Virus record (IMG/VR): IMGVR_UViG_3300042691_016123
Coordinates: 1-38,266 of that record
DNA from: a virus
Reading direction: 5' to 3' (one strand)
DNA: 38,266 bases
The notes under the pieces were generated by a model. That model was not told the DNA's origin. It did no database searches and saw only the letters and a program-made list of their open reading frames with translations. This document shows, piece by piece, positions 1 through 8,045 of the stretch. A program made the translations under genes and the position numbers. The stretch's first letter is position 1; every line of letters starts with the position of its first letter.

Positions 1-29
1 CTTGGTTTCTAACGGAACTAGTTGGATAA
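1..29 (+). CDS. 3' end of the gene that starts at 37612
   Basis: Bases 1-26 with base 38266 encode AWFLTELVG, and TAA at 27-29 closes the frame. These residues follow directly on the end of the frame that leaves the window at 38266. This is the main evidence that the contig is a circle or a circularly permuted genome. Confidence 0.8.
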
Positions 30-70
30 TGACGCAATACGACTCAAACAACTCTTTGGAATTGGAGTAA
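29..70 (+). CDS. Possible 13-aa mini-ORF between two virion genes
   Basis: ATG at 29 overlaps the preceding TAA (TAATG) and reads MTQYDSNNSLELE before TAA at 68-70. Its last codons, TTG GAG TAA, contain the GGAG that serves the GTG start at 74. It may be a translational bridge between two virion genes, or chance. Too short to support by composition. Confidence 0.3.
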   Translation: MTQYDSNNSLELE

Positions 71-73
71 CCC

Positions 74-415
74 GTGACTGTTATTGTCAAAAACATCGTT
101 CCCGCCAAGACGGTTGAAAACACCCAAACAACGCAATACACTGCGGCAACGGGTGTTACAACTATCATTGATAGTTTTACCGCCACCAACTACAGCGCCA
201 CTGCGGCGACGATTAGCGTTAACTTGGTGACAACTGCGGGTTCTGCTGGTAACAACAACTTGATTACCAAAACCAAAACGCTGCAACCGTCAGAAACGTA
301 TGGCTTCCCTGAGATTGTTCGGCAAGTGCTTAACCCTGGCGACTTTATTTCTACCATTGCGGGCACTGCCAGCGCAATCAACATGCGCGTCAGCGGGCGC
401 GAAGTGACGTACTAA
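74..415 (+). CDS. Small beta-rich virion protein, unknown
   Basis: 113 aa starting at GTG 74, with GGAG at 64-67 correctly spaced. No earlier in-frame start has an SD. The protein is Thr/Ala/Asn-rich with alternating hydrophobic residues, no membrane segment and no Cys, as expected for a small beta-sandwich virion or tail accessory protein. It lies in the tail/ejection block, before a P22 gp7-like gene. I do not recognise a named family. The structural role is inferred from neighbours. Confidence 0.75.
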   Translation: MTVIVKNIVPAKTVENTQTTQYTAATGVTTIIDSFTATNYSATAATISVNLVTTAGSAGNNNLITKTKTLQPSETYGFPEIVRQVLNPGDFISTIAGTASAINMRVSGREVTY

Positions 416-425
416 GGAGTTTGAT

Positions 426-1118
426 ATGGCCGCATGGATGATCCCCGCAGCAATGATCGGTTCTTCCCTTTTGGGAGGATTAACGTCTAACAGGGCTGCA
501 AAAGAACAAGCGGGTGCTGCTGACCGCTCTACTGAACTGCAACGCGAAATGTTTGAGCGGCAGGTAGAACTGCAGGCACCGTTTCGAGAGGCTGGTGTTC
601 GTGCGCTTGGCAAGCTAGAAGCTGCTTCAGAATACACCCCGTTTGGGATGCAGCAATTTCAGGCTGATCCTGGCTACGGTTTTCGCATGTCTGAGGGCAT
701 GAAGGCTTTAGAGCGCGGTGCTGCTGCCCGTGGTGGTTTGTTGTCGGGCAACACCCTGCGAGCAACACAGCGTTTTGGGCAAGACCTTGCATCGCAAGAG
801 TACACCAACGCCTTTAATCGCTACCAAACCGAGCGCAATGCACGGCTAAACCCGTTGCAATCATTGGCAGGTGTTGGGCAAACTGCAACCAACCAACTAG
901 GCCAAGCAGGGCAGTCTTACGCTAGTGGTGCTGGTGAGGCTATGGGCGCTGCTGCTCAAGCCCGTGCATCGGGCTATATGGGCGCTGCAAACGCTATTGG
1001 TGGTGGGTTGAACCAATACCTTAACTACAGCAACAGCCAAGCCCAAAACGCGCTATTGCAACAGGCGCTAAACAGAAACCGTTACGACCCTTCTAACTTT
1101 GCCAACATGGCGTACTAA
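426..1118 (+). CDS. DNA ejection (transfer) protein, P22 gp7-like
   Basis: 230 aa, with AAGGAG just before the ATG at 426. An N-terminal hydrophobic Gly/Ser/Ala segment (residues about 4-20, MIPAAMIGSSLLGG) is followed by a Gln/Glu/Arg helix, then the stretch FQADPGYGFRMSEG and a GGLLSGNTLRATQRFGQDLAS-type segment that I know from podophage DNA-transfer proteins. The C-terminal half is Ala/Gly/Gln-rich. In P22, gp7 is packaged in the virion and ejected ahead of the DNA into the host envelope. Gene order (head-tail connector, then this, then two long Ala-rich proteins) matches gp7, gp20, gp16. Family assignment by eye. Confidence 0.8.
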   Translation: MAAWMIPAAMIGSSLLGGLTSNRAAKEQAGAADRSTELQREMFERQVELQAPFREAGVRALGKLEAASEYTPFGMQQFQADPGYGFRMSEGMKALERGAAARGGLLSGNTLRATQRFGQDLASQEYTNAFNRYQTERNARLNPLQSLAGVGQTATNQLGQAGQSYASGAGEAMGAAAQARASGYMGAANAIGGGLNQYLNYSNSQAQNALLQQALNRNRYDPSNFANMAY

Positions 1119-1120
1119 TC

Positions 1121-2998
1121 ATGGCACTGGTTAACCCAAACATCGCTATGTCTTACCGGCCTACGGTTGAGTACCAGCCGCGTAATGCCTTGGCTGACTA
1201 CGCCCAGGTGCAACAGATCATGGGCGGTCAGCGTCAAATGGAAGTTGCTGACATGCAGCTTGAACAGATGCGCCGAAAAGATCAAGCCATCAGTCAAATT
1301 CAAGCCGCAGCGGCAAAGAATGGTGGTCCAACTGATCGTAGAGAAATTGCAAGGGCTTACCTTAAATCAGGTGTACCAGAATTCATTCAATTCGGTTTGA
1401 CTCTAGAAAAAGATTTGGACGAACTGGATGCGTTTCAAAGAATTATGGGTGGCGGCGCAGCTCCCGCAACTGGCGGCGGCGCGCAGCCTGCGGCCCGTGG
1501 AAAAGCCCCGACTTTTCCCATAGCAGGCAAAGATGTGCCAATGGGAACTATTGGCTCAGGTACTTTTGACAGCGCCCAAATTAACAACATTGGCACGGGC
1601 GCTCAACAGCCTCCGCGTTTGACTAATGTTTTTAACGAGCTACCGCAAGGAGCAGCAACAGGTTTGAATGAAAATCAAATGGCTGCATTTGTGCAGGCAA
1701 ATCCTTATGAACAAGCTGCTTTAGACCGTGCTTTGCCAAGCATGAAAATTCCTGGCGTGTCTGCGGGGCAAGTGCCGGCGTTTTCGCAACTTAGCCGCGA
1801 TCTTTTGTCGCCTGAAACTCGCGCAGCTCAAGATCTGGGCTATGACAAAGCCTTGCCCGCAAGTGCTTTTGCTTCTGCTGCTCAGGCTAACGCTCTTGCG
1901 CCCACTGCGCCGCCTGCAAACGTCAATCAGTTAGCATCTGCTACGGGTGCAGCGCCAGCCGCAGCAACGTCAGATGCTATTGCGGCGCTTCAGGACAGAC
2001 GGAATAAACTTCTCGCATTGGGCACGCCTCGCGCTTTGCAGGCTGCCCAATCGATTGATAAAGACATTGCTTTGATGTCTAAAACCACAACCGCTTCACC
2101 CGGATCAGTTGTGTACGATGCCAGAGGCAATGTAATTGCTACAGTGCCGGCAGCGCCGACCGCGCCGAGAGTTGAAATAATTGGCGTTGCCAAAGGAACT
2201 GACACGCCGGTTTATGTTGATAAAAACACAGATACGCAATTTACTATTGGTATAGATGCATCTGGCAAACAAACGCGAGTCCCGTACACAGGCGGGGTAA
2301 ACAGATCAACCAGCACCGTCACAGCGCCTGTTGATGTCAAAGTAAACGCGTTTGTACCGGCTAGCGAAACCGCGCAAGCCGAGTACATGAAAGGCGCAAG
2401 AACTACCTTTGAGGCGTTAAGAAACGCGCAGCCTACGCTTGACAACATTGAAAAAGCTAAGGCTCTTGTGCCGGGCGCGAAAGGATTTATGGGCACCGGA
2501 GGCGAACCGCTTCTGGCTGCCGCAAGTTTTCTCAACAACCGGCTTGGAACCTCCATCAACACCACCGGCGTCACAGACGCTCAAGAACTGCGGTCTAGGC
2601 TGTTTTTCGGTATTCTGGACAATCTTAAAAAGTTGGACTCTCAGCCGTCGCAACAGCAACAAATGGCGTTGCAACAAGCCTTGGGCAGCATCGGAACAGA
2701 CCCAACGGCTTTGCCTAGGGTGCTTGATGCTTTTGGCGACAGTATTCGTACAAAAGTTGACCTGTACAACGCTGACGTTACTAGCGCAGAGGATCGCGGC
2801 GTTAAGTTCCCGTATAAACCACAAATTCAATTGAAGCCGCGCGCGCCTTTGCCCGGTGAATCTGCCGCACAAACCCCAGGTGCTGCGCCAGCTATCCCAC
2901 AAGCGGCAATCGACGCTCTTAAAGCTGGCCGGGGGACTGACGCGCAATTCGACGCGATTTTTGGGGCGGGCGCAGCTAAACGTGCAAGGGGGCAGTGA
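1121..2998 (+). CDS. Ejected internal virion protein (gp20 position)
   Basis: 625 aa, Ala/Gln/Pro-rich, starting 2 nt after the previous stop. The N-terminal 100 residues are helical and Gln/Arg-rich (tandem QMEVADMQLEQMRR-like segments). A low-complexity Ala/Pro/Gly linker follows (about residues 115-280), then a helical C-terminal domain (about 420-560). No catalytic motif is seen. Position and composition fit the second ejection protein of P22-like phages. The last codons read RARGQ-stop and their bases GCAAGGGGGCAG form the SD of the next gene, the same junction that recurs in the early region (see findings). Confidence 0.75.
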   Translation: MALVNPNIAMSYRPTVEYQPRNALADYAQVQQIMGGQRQMEVADMQLEQMRRKDQAISQIQAAAAKNGGPTDRREIARAYLKSGVPEFIQFGLTLEKDLDELDAFQRIMGGGAAPATGGGAQPAARGKAPTFPIAGKDVPMGTIGSGTFDSAQINNIGTGAQQPPRLTNVFNELPQGAATGLNENQMAAFVQANPYEQAALDRALPSMKIPGVSAGQVPAFSQLSRDLLSPETRAAQDLGYDKALPASAFASAAQANALAPTAPPANVNQLASATGAAPAAATSDAIAALQDRRNKLLALGTPRALQAAQSIDKDIALMSKTTTASPGSVVYDARGNVIATVPAAPTAPRVEIIGVAKGTDTPVYVDKNTDTQFTIGIDASGKQTRVPYTGGVNRSTSTVTAPVDVKVNAFVPASETAQAEYMKGARTTFEALRNAQPTLDNIEKAKALVPGAKGFMGTGGEPLLAAASFLNNRLGTSINTTGVTDAQELRSRLFFGILDNLKKLDSQPSQQQQMALQQALGSIGTDPTALPRVLDAFGDSIRTKVDLYNADVTSAEDRGVKFPYKPQIQLKPRAPLPGESAAQTPGAAPAIPQAAIDALKAGRGTDAQFDAIFGAGAAKRARGQ

Positions 2999-4668
2999 TG
3001 GCGACAAATCCGTTTGCTCAATTTGCCGCGCAGCCAAACCCGTTTGCGGAATTTACCGCCGCACCGCCGTCCGGTATTCCAGGCCCGCGCCAGCCGCCGT
3101 CTACGCTAGACGTTGCCGCTAGCGCCCCTTACAAAGCGATTGCCGGTGTTGCGGATTTGTTTATCAATACTCCGCAAAACATTGCCAACATTGCCAAGAT
3201 GGCGTATGGCACGGCAGTGACCGCAGCCGGTCGCCCAGAACTAGCGCCTGAAGTGAGCGCTCCGCGTCAGCCGGTTACAGAACTCTTGCAGCGTTATGGG
3301 ATTACGGCTACGTCAGGCCCATTTATAAAGCCTACAGAAGGCATGACGACCGGCCAGCGCATTCTTGATATCGGTCTGCAAGCCGCTACAGGTGGCGCAA
3401 TCTCGCCCGCAGCGTCTTTGCGTGAAGTAGGCTCAAGTGCGCTTAAAGGTTTGGCTGCTGGCACTGCTGGTCAAACCACTACTGAGCTTACAGGTAGCCC
3501 CGTTGCTGGTATGGCTGTTGCTATGGCAACGCCAACCGCAATAACAAGCGCCGCGCAATCAAAACAGGCAAGATTGCAAGCCGAAAAGGCTCGTAATGCC
3601 GTGCGGGATTTGACCATTCGCGCAGGTCAAGCAGAAAACTTGGTGGTTACTCCGGGTAGTGTTACACCAAGCGTACAAAATGTGCTTATTGAACGTTTAG
3701 CCGGTAAAACAAGGACGCAACAAGAATTTTCAACAAGAAATCAGGTTGAGTATGACCGACTTGCTAGGCGAGCTGTTGGGATCGGTGACGCTGATCCTCT
3801 TAGCCGCGAAAACATGCGCCAGATTCGTAGCCAAGAGTATCAAAAGGGCTATGAGCCTCTAAACCGAGTTGGCGCTGTGCAAACAGATCAGCAATTTAAT
3901 GCTGCGCTTAACAATGTGTTGTCTGCTTACACTGGGCCGGGTAGGTCATTCCCTGGCGCTATTCCGCAGCCTGTACAAGATTTGGTTGCAAACTATCGCG
4001 TAGGGCAGTTCAATTCTGCCGATGCAATTGCTGCGACTCGCACACTACGCGAACAAGCAAATAACAACATCCGCGCTGGTGGGGATAACGCTTCAGTTGG
4101 TTTGGCGCAACGTGCAATTAGCAACGCGCTAGAAGATCAAATTGAGCGTAGCTTGCAAACTTCGGGCAACCCTAACGCTCAGGCCATGCTTGACCAGTTT
4201 CGCGCATCACGACAACGTATGGCAATTAGCCATGCGGTTGAAGACGCAATTGTTGAAGGCGGCGGCTCAATCAACGCCCGACAATTGGCAAACGATTTGC
4301 AAACACGAGGGCGCTATCTAAGTGGCGATCTTGATCTAATTGCAAGGTTTGCCAATATTGCACGACCTGTGACCATTCCACCCAATACTTCTGGCACGCC
4401 CGGTGCGGGCACTATGGTTGTTGGCGGCGGGCTTGGCGCTGGTGTTGGTTCTTTAATTGGCGGCACACAAGGTGCAACTTTAGGTGGCATGGTCGGCACT
4501 TTGGCTCCTAACGCAATTTCATATGCCGCTCGAAATTATTTGGCTTCTGGCATGGGGCAGCGCCGAGCATTGCCAACATATGACCGGCCAATCAACAGTT
4601 TGATGGCAACACAACCGCTTAACAACGCATTGTTGTCTACGTTGATTGCTACTCCGCTTGCCCCATGA
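2998..4668 (+). CDS. Ejected internal virion protein with glycine zipper (gp16 position)
   Basis: 556 aa. I chose ATG 2998, whose SD AAGGGGG lies in the last codons of the preceding gene. A GTG one codon earlier is possible. The N-terminus carries two PNPFAEF-like repeats (NPFAQFAAQ, NPFAEFTAA), a motif common at the start of large ejected proteins. Residues about 470-500 form a Gly-rich zipper (GGGLGAGVGSLIGG) of the kind that inserts into membranes, consistent with a channel-forming ejection protein. The middle is helical. No lysozyme or transglycosylase motif was found. It ends in a 4-nt ATGA overlap with the next gene. Confidence 0.75.
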   Translation: MATNPFAQFAAQPNPFAEFTAAPPSGIPGPRQPPSTLDVAASAPYKAIAGVADLFINTPQNIANIAKMAYGTAVTAAGRPELAPEVSAPRQPVTELLQRYGITATSGPFIKPTEGMTTGQRILDIGLQAATGGAISPAASLREVGSSALKGLAAGTAGQTTTELTGSPVAGMAVAMATPTAITSAAQSKQARLQAEKARNAVRDLTIRAGQAENLVVTPGSVTPSVQNVLIERLAGKTRTQQEFSTRNQVEYDRLARRAVGIGDADPLSRENMRQIRSQEYQKGYEPLNRVGAVQTDQQFNAALNNVLSAYTGPGRSFPGAIPQPVQDLVANYRVGQFNSADAIAATRTLREQANNNIRAGGDNASVGLAQRAISNALEDQIERSLQTSGNPNAQAMLDQFRASRQRMAISHAVEDAIVEGGGSINARQLANDLQTRGRYLSGDLDLIARFANIARPVTIPPNTSGTPGAGTMVVGGGLGAGVGSLIGGTQGATLGGMVGTLAPNAISYAARNYLASGMGQRRALPTYDRPINSLMATQPLNNALLSTLIATPLAP

Positions 4669-5084
4669 ACGTTTATCTAGCACTACGGCATACTGACAGC
4701 CCTGGCCTGCCGGGGTTGTTTTCTAAGTACACCCGTTGGCGGTTGCACACACGTTATCCACACGCCGGTATAGCAATAGATGACCTGATGTACCACGCCA
4801 CTGCCAAAGATGGCTTACATGTTTCTTTCTATAAGCCTGAAGAATGGGACTTAATTCCCATCAAAATATCTGCTGAAGACGTTACTTCACAATTCAAAGA
4901 AACCAAGTATGATTGGTTTGGATTGTTATGGTTTATATTACCGTTCAGGGCAAGTAAGCGGAGTTGGCTGTACTGCTATGAATGGTGCTGGTTGTGTATG
5001 ACCCGTCAACTCCCCACGCAACGTGTTACGCCAGAAAATTTATTGGCTTTAGCATTAGGGGTTAATGTATGGAGAAAACCGTGA
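4665..5084 (+). CDS. Candidate permuted papain-like (NlpC/P60, YiiX-type) cysteine hydrolase
   Basis: 139 aa, ATGA overlap with the upstream ejection gene. The layout matches the circularly permuted papain-like fold: an early His in YPHAGIAIDD (residues about 36-45), a following MYHATAKDGL strand, and a late Cys in YCYEWCWLCM (about 103-112) where YiiX-like enzymes carry their catalytic Cys. Such enzymes cleave amide or ester bonds in lipid or peptidoglycan substrates. It stands between ejection and lysis genes, so it could act on the envelope at entry or lysis. The family call rests on motif spacing, and the general-base pair is not proven. Confidence 0.55.
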   Translation: MNVYLALRHTDSPGLPGLFSKYTRWRLHTRYPHAGIAIDDLMYHATAKDGLHVSFYKPEEWDLIPIKISAEDVTSQFKETKYDWFGLLWFILPFRASKRSWLYCYEWCWLCMTRQLPTQRVTPENLLALALGVNVWRKP

Positions 5085-5347
5085 GCTGGAGATGGTTTAC
5101 TGAGAAGGTCTTGCCCGGCTTGTTTGTTGCCATGACTATAGCGGTTGTTGGTGGCGCTGTTGGCATATACCGCACAATCGACGATTTGTCTTATGCGGTG
5201 CAAAGCCATCAAAAAGACATTACGCTTCTTCAAGTTTCCGTGAAAGAGTTGCAAGCAAATTCAGTCACTCGATCTGAATTGCTTGAAACGATGAAGCGCG
5301 TAGAGCAGCAGCTAGAGATCATGATGCTGCGGGCCAAGATCAAATAG
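5081..5347 (+). CDS. Single-TM protein with C-terminal coiled coil, lysis cassette
   Basis: 88 aa from GTG 5081. GGAG at 5073-5076 sits 6 nt before it and GTGA gives the usual 4-nt overlap, so I prefer it to the in-frame ATG at 5069. A hydrophobic segment (about residues 8-28, VLPGLFVAMTIAVVGGAVGIY) is followed by a charged heptad-patterned tail to the end. This N-terminal-anchor-plus-coiled-coil design is that of an inner-membrane spanin or holin accessory protein. Adjacent genes are a 3-TM holin and an endolysin. Its exact lysis role is inferred. Confidence 0.7.
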   Translation: MSWRWFTEKVLPGLFVAMTIAVVGGAVGIYRTIDDLSYAVQSHQKDITLLQVSVKELQANSVTRSELLETMKRVEQQLEIMMLRAKIK

Positions 5348-5357
5348 AAGGCCAACA

Positions 5358-5825
5358 ATGCTAGAGACTCTACTCGGCGGCGTATTTGGCGGTCTACTGC
5401 GCCTAGCGCCAGAGGTTTTTAAACTCTTTGATCGCGCCAACGAACGCAAGCACGAGCTGGCTATGCTTAGTGCTGAAATGGAGTTTGCCAAGGTGCGCGG
5501 CGAGATTGCCATGCGCCAGACCGAGGCCCAGATGACGATGGCCGAGGTTGAAGCTATTGGCGAGGCATTTAAAGAGCAGTCTGAAACTGCAAAAGCTGCT
5601 GGCTCTATGGTGGCTGCTATCTCTGCAATGGTTCGGCCCACAGTAACCTACATGTTTTTAGGTCTGTACGCTGCGGTAAAAGTGGCGGCTTTTCTAATTG
5701 CCATTGAGCAGGGTGGCAACTGGAAAGAAGTCCTCACTACGATGTGGGGTAGCGACGACCTAGCCGTCTTCAATATGATTATTTCGTTTTGGTTCGTGGG
5801 TCGTGTCTACGAGCGCAATCGCTGA
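5358..5825 (+). CDS. Holin, 3-TM (GTA-holin-like) family
   Basis: 155 aa, GAAGG 6 nt before ATG 5358. An N-terminal amphipathic segment (LLGGVFGGLLRLAPEVFKLF) and a long charged helix (about residues 25-80) are followed by hydrophobic helices near residues 84-104, 105-121 and 135-150, ending RVYERNR. This matches the phage/gene-transfer-agent 3-TM holin family. It would open the inner membrane to release the endolysin. The endolysin gene starts inside its last 23 bases. Confidence 0.8.
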   Translation: MLETLLGGVFGGLLRLAPEVFKLFDRANERKHELAMLSAEMEFAKVRGEIAMRQTEAQMTMAEVEAIGEAFKEQSETAKAAGSMVAAISAMVRPTVTYMFLGLYAAVKVAAFLIAIEQGGNWKEVLTTMWGSDDLAVFNMIISFWFVGRVYERNR

Positions 5826-6276
5826 AGCGGTAGAGGTTGCAGCCGCACTGTGCCGACCGTTTGAAGGCTTGCGGCTAAAGCCCTACATCTGCCCGGCTGG
5901 CTACTCTACTATTGGTTACGGCACCGTCTACAAACCAGACGGAACCAAGGTCACTATGGACCACCCGCCAATCACAAAAGAAACCGCTGAAGCGTGGCTT
6001 GTGCATGAGTTGAGGCACAACTACCTAGCAGGCGTTTTGAAGGCTTCTCCGAGCCTTCTGGCGCGTCCCAAGGTGCTTGGTGCAATGGCAGACTTTGCCT
6101 ACAACCTCGGCGTTGCTCGATACCGTTCAAGCACACTACGGAAACGCATTGATGTGCAAGATTGGACCGGAGCCAGAGAACAGCTTGCTTTGTGGGTGTT
6201 TGGGGGTGGCAAAAAGCTTCCAGGCCTCGTTAGGCGGCGATCCGCTGAAGCTGCGTTTCTGCCCATAAAAACCTAG
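5803..6276 (+). CDS. Endolysin, GH24 lysozyme
   Basis: 157 aa from GTG 5803, overlapping the holin gene by 23 nt. It shows the T4/R21-type glycoside hydrolase 24 catalytic pattern E-x8-(D/C)-x5-T as Glu21, Cys30 and Thr36 (FEGLRLKPYICPAGYSTIGYGT region), with Cys in the middle position as in many lambdoid endolysins. It cleaves the MurNAc-GlcNAc bond of peptidoglycan. No signal-arrest TM is obvious, so export through the holin is likely. The SD for the GTG is weak, which suggests coupling to holin translation. Confidence 0.9.
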   Translation: MSTSAIAEAVEVAAALCRPFEGLRLKPYICPAGYSTIGYGTVYKPDGTKVTMDHPPITKETAEAWLVHELRHNYLAGVLKASPSLLARPKVLGAMADFAYNLGVARYRSSTLRKRIDVQDWTGAREQLALWVFGGGKKLPGLVRRRSAEAAFLPIKT

Positions 6277-6293
6277 CCTACAAAATAGCCAAG

Positions 6294-6473
6294 TTACTTC
6301 CCAAAGTTGATACCAGCTATCAACGCGACCAATAGGCAAATAAAGCCAACTAGCACCATCGCTAGTTTGTCGCTAAATTTGTCGTCACGGCAAGCGCAAG
6401 GTTTGCCATCAATGGTAAAGCCGGTGTTGTTACACAGACGGCAACGAGATTCCCAATTTTGCGGATCGCTCAT
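6294..6473 (-). CDS. Small zinc-knuckle membrane protein
   Basis: 59 aa. The ATG at 6473 overlaps the upstream stop as ATGA. Residues 11-28 carry four Cys in two pairs (CRLC, CAC) with a TGFTIDGKPC segment between them, like a half DnaJ-type zinc knuckle. Residues about 36-55 form one hydrophobic helix (LAMVLVGFICLLVALIAGI). It is the last gene of the long leftward early operon and converges on the endolysin gene. Function unknown. Confidence 0.7.
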   Translation of the reverse strand: MSDPQNWESRCRLCNNTGFTIDGKPCACRDDKFSDKLAMVLVGFICLLVALIAGINFGK

Positions 6474-6676
6474 TTTGTCAGTACCTCTCTGTAAGCGTTA
6501 ATTGCAGTCTTCAGGGCTTTACGCAATTCGTTGATTTGATCCTCTTGTTCCTTAAGCTGTAGGAACATTTCTGTTGCCACTTGTGCTAGGTTTTTGTGGT
6601 GCCAGCTTGCGAAGTCTGGCACCTCCGTGAGTGGCTTTGGGGACGGGTCTTTCTTCAGTGTGGAAAGCATACTCAT
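6470..6676 (-). CDS. Small helical protein, unknown
   Basis: 68 aa from ATG 6676; an in-frame TTG at 6733 would add 19 residues. The C-terminal half is a strong coiled coil (QLKEQEDQINELRKALKTAI). It overlaps the 3' end of the zinc-ribbon gene upstream by 125 nt in another frame, and its stop forms ATGA with the next gene. The weak SD makes the start uncertain. No family recognised. Confidence 0.6.
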   Translation of the reverse strand: MSMLSTLKKDPSPKPLTEVPDFASWHHKNLAQVATEMFLQLKEQEDQINELRKALKTAINAYREVLTK

Positions 6677-7034
6677 TTGATGTTTTTTCCCTTGTGGTTC
6701 TTTGATAAGCCGGTATGCCAGCGCGACGGGCAATTGTGCTAATCATGTTTTCACTAAGTTTGAATGTTCTGGCGATTACAAAATGTTTTTCCCCGGTTCG
6801 CATCATGTTCAAGATTTGTTCGTTTCTTGCGTAAAGTTTTTGTTTTTTCTTGATCGCTGCGACATGCGGCCCAAGATGCTTTTTTAATGTCTCTACCAAA
6901 CCATCGTCTATTTCGTAGGTAAAGAATTTATTCCCGCATTGACCGCACCCCCTGCGCCGTCGCATCACTAGCGCCGACATTTCTGTCCTGGTTTCTAAAA
7001 CTGTTGTCTTGCACCCGCACATACGGCAGTTCAT
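6552..7034 (-). CDS. Zinc-ribbon plus HTH regulator, NrdR-like N-terminus
   Basis: 160 aa from ATG 7034, chosen because GGAGG lies about 7 nt upstream and because it is the Met directly before the first Cys pair. Residues 3-40 form a four-Cys ribbon (C3, C6, C30, C33; CGQCGNKFFTYE) like the N-terminus of NrdR and of short phage regulators. Residues about 82-107 look like a helix-turn-helix. This suggests a DNA-binding regulator of phage or host genes, but the ATP-cone of NrdR is absent. The tail after about residue 110 is basic and low in order, and overlaps the next gene. Confidence 0.7.
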   Translation of the reverse strand: MNCRMCGCKTTVLETRTEMSALVMRRRRGCGQCGNKFFTYEIDDGLVETLKKHLGPHVAAIKKKQKLYARNEQILNMMRTGEKHFVIARTFKLSENMISTIARRAGIPAYQRTTREKTSNEYAFHTEERPVPKATHGGARLRKLAPQKPSTSGNRNVPTA

Positions 7035-7131
7035 TAGTTGGCCTCCATCCGAATTTTCTCCATGTTGCTTGAATGTCTGTCGCCGCAGCGGGCACATACT
7101 TAAATTTTGGGTCAAGAATACGAGATTTCAT
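6928..7131 (-). CDS. Small phage protein overlapping the zinc-ribbon gene
   Basis: 67 aa. The ATG at 7131 forms ATGA with the upstream stop, the same linkage as nearly every gene here. Residues 6-30 (LDPKFKYVPAAATDIQATW) look like a conserved N-terminus I associate with small phage early proteins. The last 35 codons overlap the zinc-ribbon frame by 107 nt and look less natural. Real translation to the end is uncertain. Function unknown. Confidence 0.5.
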   Translation of the reverse strand: MKSRILDPKFKYVPAAATDIQATWRKFGWRPTNELPYVRVQDNSFRNQDRNVGASDATAQGVRSMRE

Positions 7132-7370
7132 TGATTTGACCTTTCCCTTCGCGCAATGCGCTTTTTGTAAGCATCAATATAAACTAGACCTTCTCCAGCA
7201 TGTACAACTTGATCCATGTACGTTGCGCCCTTTCGCAAATCACTCAGGCTTGGCATTGATACCATGTTTTCTTGTGGATAGCGCAGATCAGCCGCATCAG
7301 CGTCTTGCCGTGCCAACGCTTCTAACTTAGCTCGTCGCTCTGGCTGAACCGCATCTTCAAACTTTTTCAT
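7128..7370 (-). CDS. Small early protein, unknown
   Basis: 80 aa from ATG 7370. GGGAGGA lies just upstream, so the in-frame ATG four codons earlier is in fact part of the SD. Charged N-terminal half, with basic residues at the C-terminus (YKKRIARRERSNQ). ATGA overlaps at both ends place it firmly in the leftward operon. No family recognised. Confidence 0.7.
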   Translation of the reverse strand: MKKFEDAVQPERRAKLEALARQDADAADLRYPQENMVSMPSLSDLRKGATYMDQVVHAGEGLVYIDAYKKRIARRERSNQ

Positions 7371-7744
7371 TGATCCTCCCATGCGTCAATTGCGGCTGCG
7401 CTTGCTGCGCCACCAAGTAAAACAATAGGCGACACCCATTGCTTGTCTACAAGCCTTTGGCTGCGTATGTACTTATCCATCTGTGCATTGGTTAGCCGCT
7501 GCGTTACAGGCGCAACGTAATGGTCTTGCGGGTACACAAACGGCTTAATACGACAATTCCACTCGTCGGCAATCTGCTTTGCGTGCGCCTCATCAGTCAC
7601 CACAGCACCGCGCTTCTCGGCAAACGTCAGGCAGTTGACGCCGCTCTTGTTTATCACGCCCCACCATGTCGGGCCGATCTGTTCAGCGCGGTACGGACCA
7701 ACGGCAAAGTACTTAGACGGCAAAGCGGTTACATTCTTGACCAT
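7367..7744 (-). CDS. Early protein with C-terminal hydrophobic segment
   Basis: 125 aa from ATG 7744; no strong SD, and its start lies inside the 29-aa membrane-peptide gene, so it may be translationally coupled to it. N-terminal beta-type segment with YFAVGPYRAEQIGPTWWGVI, a middle region with EAHAKQIADEWN, and a C-terminal Ala/Gly/Val stretch (VLLGGAASAAAI) that could be a short membrane anchor. No family recognised. Confidence 0.65.
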   Translation of the reverse strand: MVKNVTALPSKYFAVGPYRAEQIGPTWWGVINKSGVNCLTFAEKRGAVVTDEAHAKQIADEWNCRIKPFVYPQDHYVAPVTQRLTNAQMDKYIRSQRLVDKQWVSPIVLLGGAASAAAIDAWEDQ

Positions 7745-7818
7745 AAAAACAACACGTCCGCAACCAACCAACACCAAACAACCAGACCAACGGCAACAAC
7801 AACAATGTCTTGTTTCAT
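7729..7818 (-). CDS. 29-aa single-TM microprotein
   Basis: ATG 7818 overlaps the upstream TGA as ATGA, with AAGG 10 nt before it. The peptide is almost wholly one hydrophobic helix (MKQDIVVVAVGLVVWCWLV, then ADVLFLWSRM). Overlap linkage and coherent TM composition argue that it is translated. Function unknown. Confidence 0.6.
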   Translation of the reverse strand: MKQDIVVVAVGLVVWCWLVADVLFLWSRM

Positions 7819-8045
7819 GTGTCTGACCTTGCTCGGATGGCTTTGGCTTCCATGTCACGCACCGCGTCCATCAGCTTGTCTGCGCCGGTCTTACGGGATT
7901 CAATCAGCGCCGCACACGCCTCGCGCTCGGCTGCCTGGGCCATGTGGAAGAAGCGTTCAAGCCTGGGCAAATCAGCATCGACTGCCCACATACGCCTGTC
8001 AGAAGGCCAGCACGCTTGCGCCATGCGGATGATGTCTTCTCTCAT
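7815..8045 (-). CDS. Small early protein, EREACA/IRAR family copy 1
   Basis: 76 aa from ATG 8045, SD GCAAGGGGGCAAG inside the end of the gene upstream. It starts MREDIIRMAQ and contains AEREACAALIESRKTGADKLMDAVRDMEAKAIRAR. The same C-terminal blocks occur in the products at 8314-8523 and 11434-11706, and the N-terminal block in those at 8042-8317 and 11703-11966. The RARGQ tail is degraded here to RARSDT. A helical, soluble protein of unknown role, product of local duplication and recombination. Confidence 0.75.
   Translation of the reverse strand: MREDIIRMAQACWPSDRRMWAVDADLPRLERFFHMAQAAEREACAALIESRKTGADKLMDAVRDMEAKAIRARSDT
7828..7928 (-). repeat. 100-nt dispersed coding repeat, copy 1 of 3
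   Basis: The bases coding ALIESRKTGADKLMDAVRDM through KAIRAR are near-identical in DNA to 8327-8428 and 11447-11547. It is the shared 3' half of three early genes with different 5' halves. Confidence 0.8.

Noticed and set aside
2417-3037. 206-aa open frame antisense to the ejection genes
   Set aside because: Shadow with Arg/Cys/Leu bias, crossing a gene junction on the other strand without its own signals.
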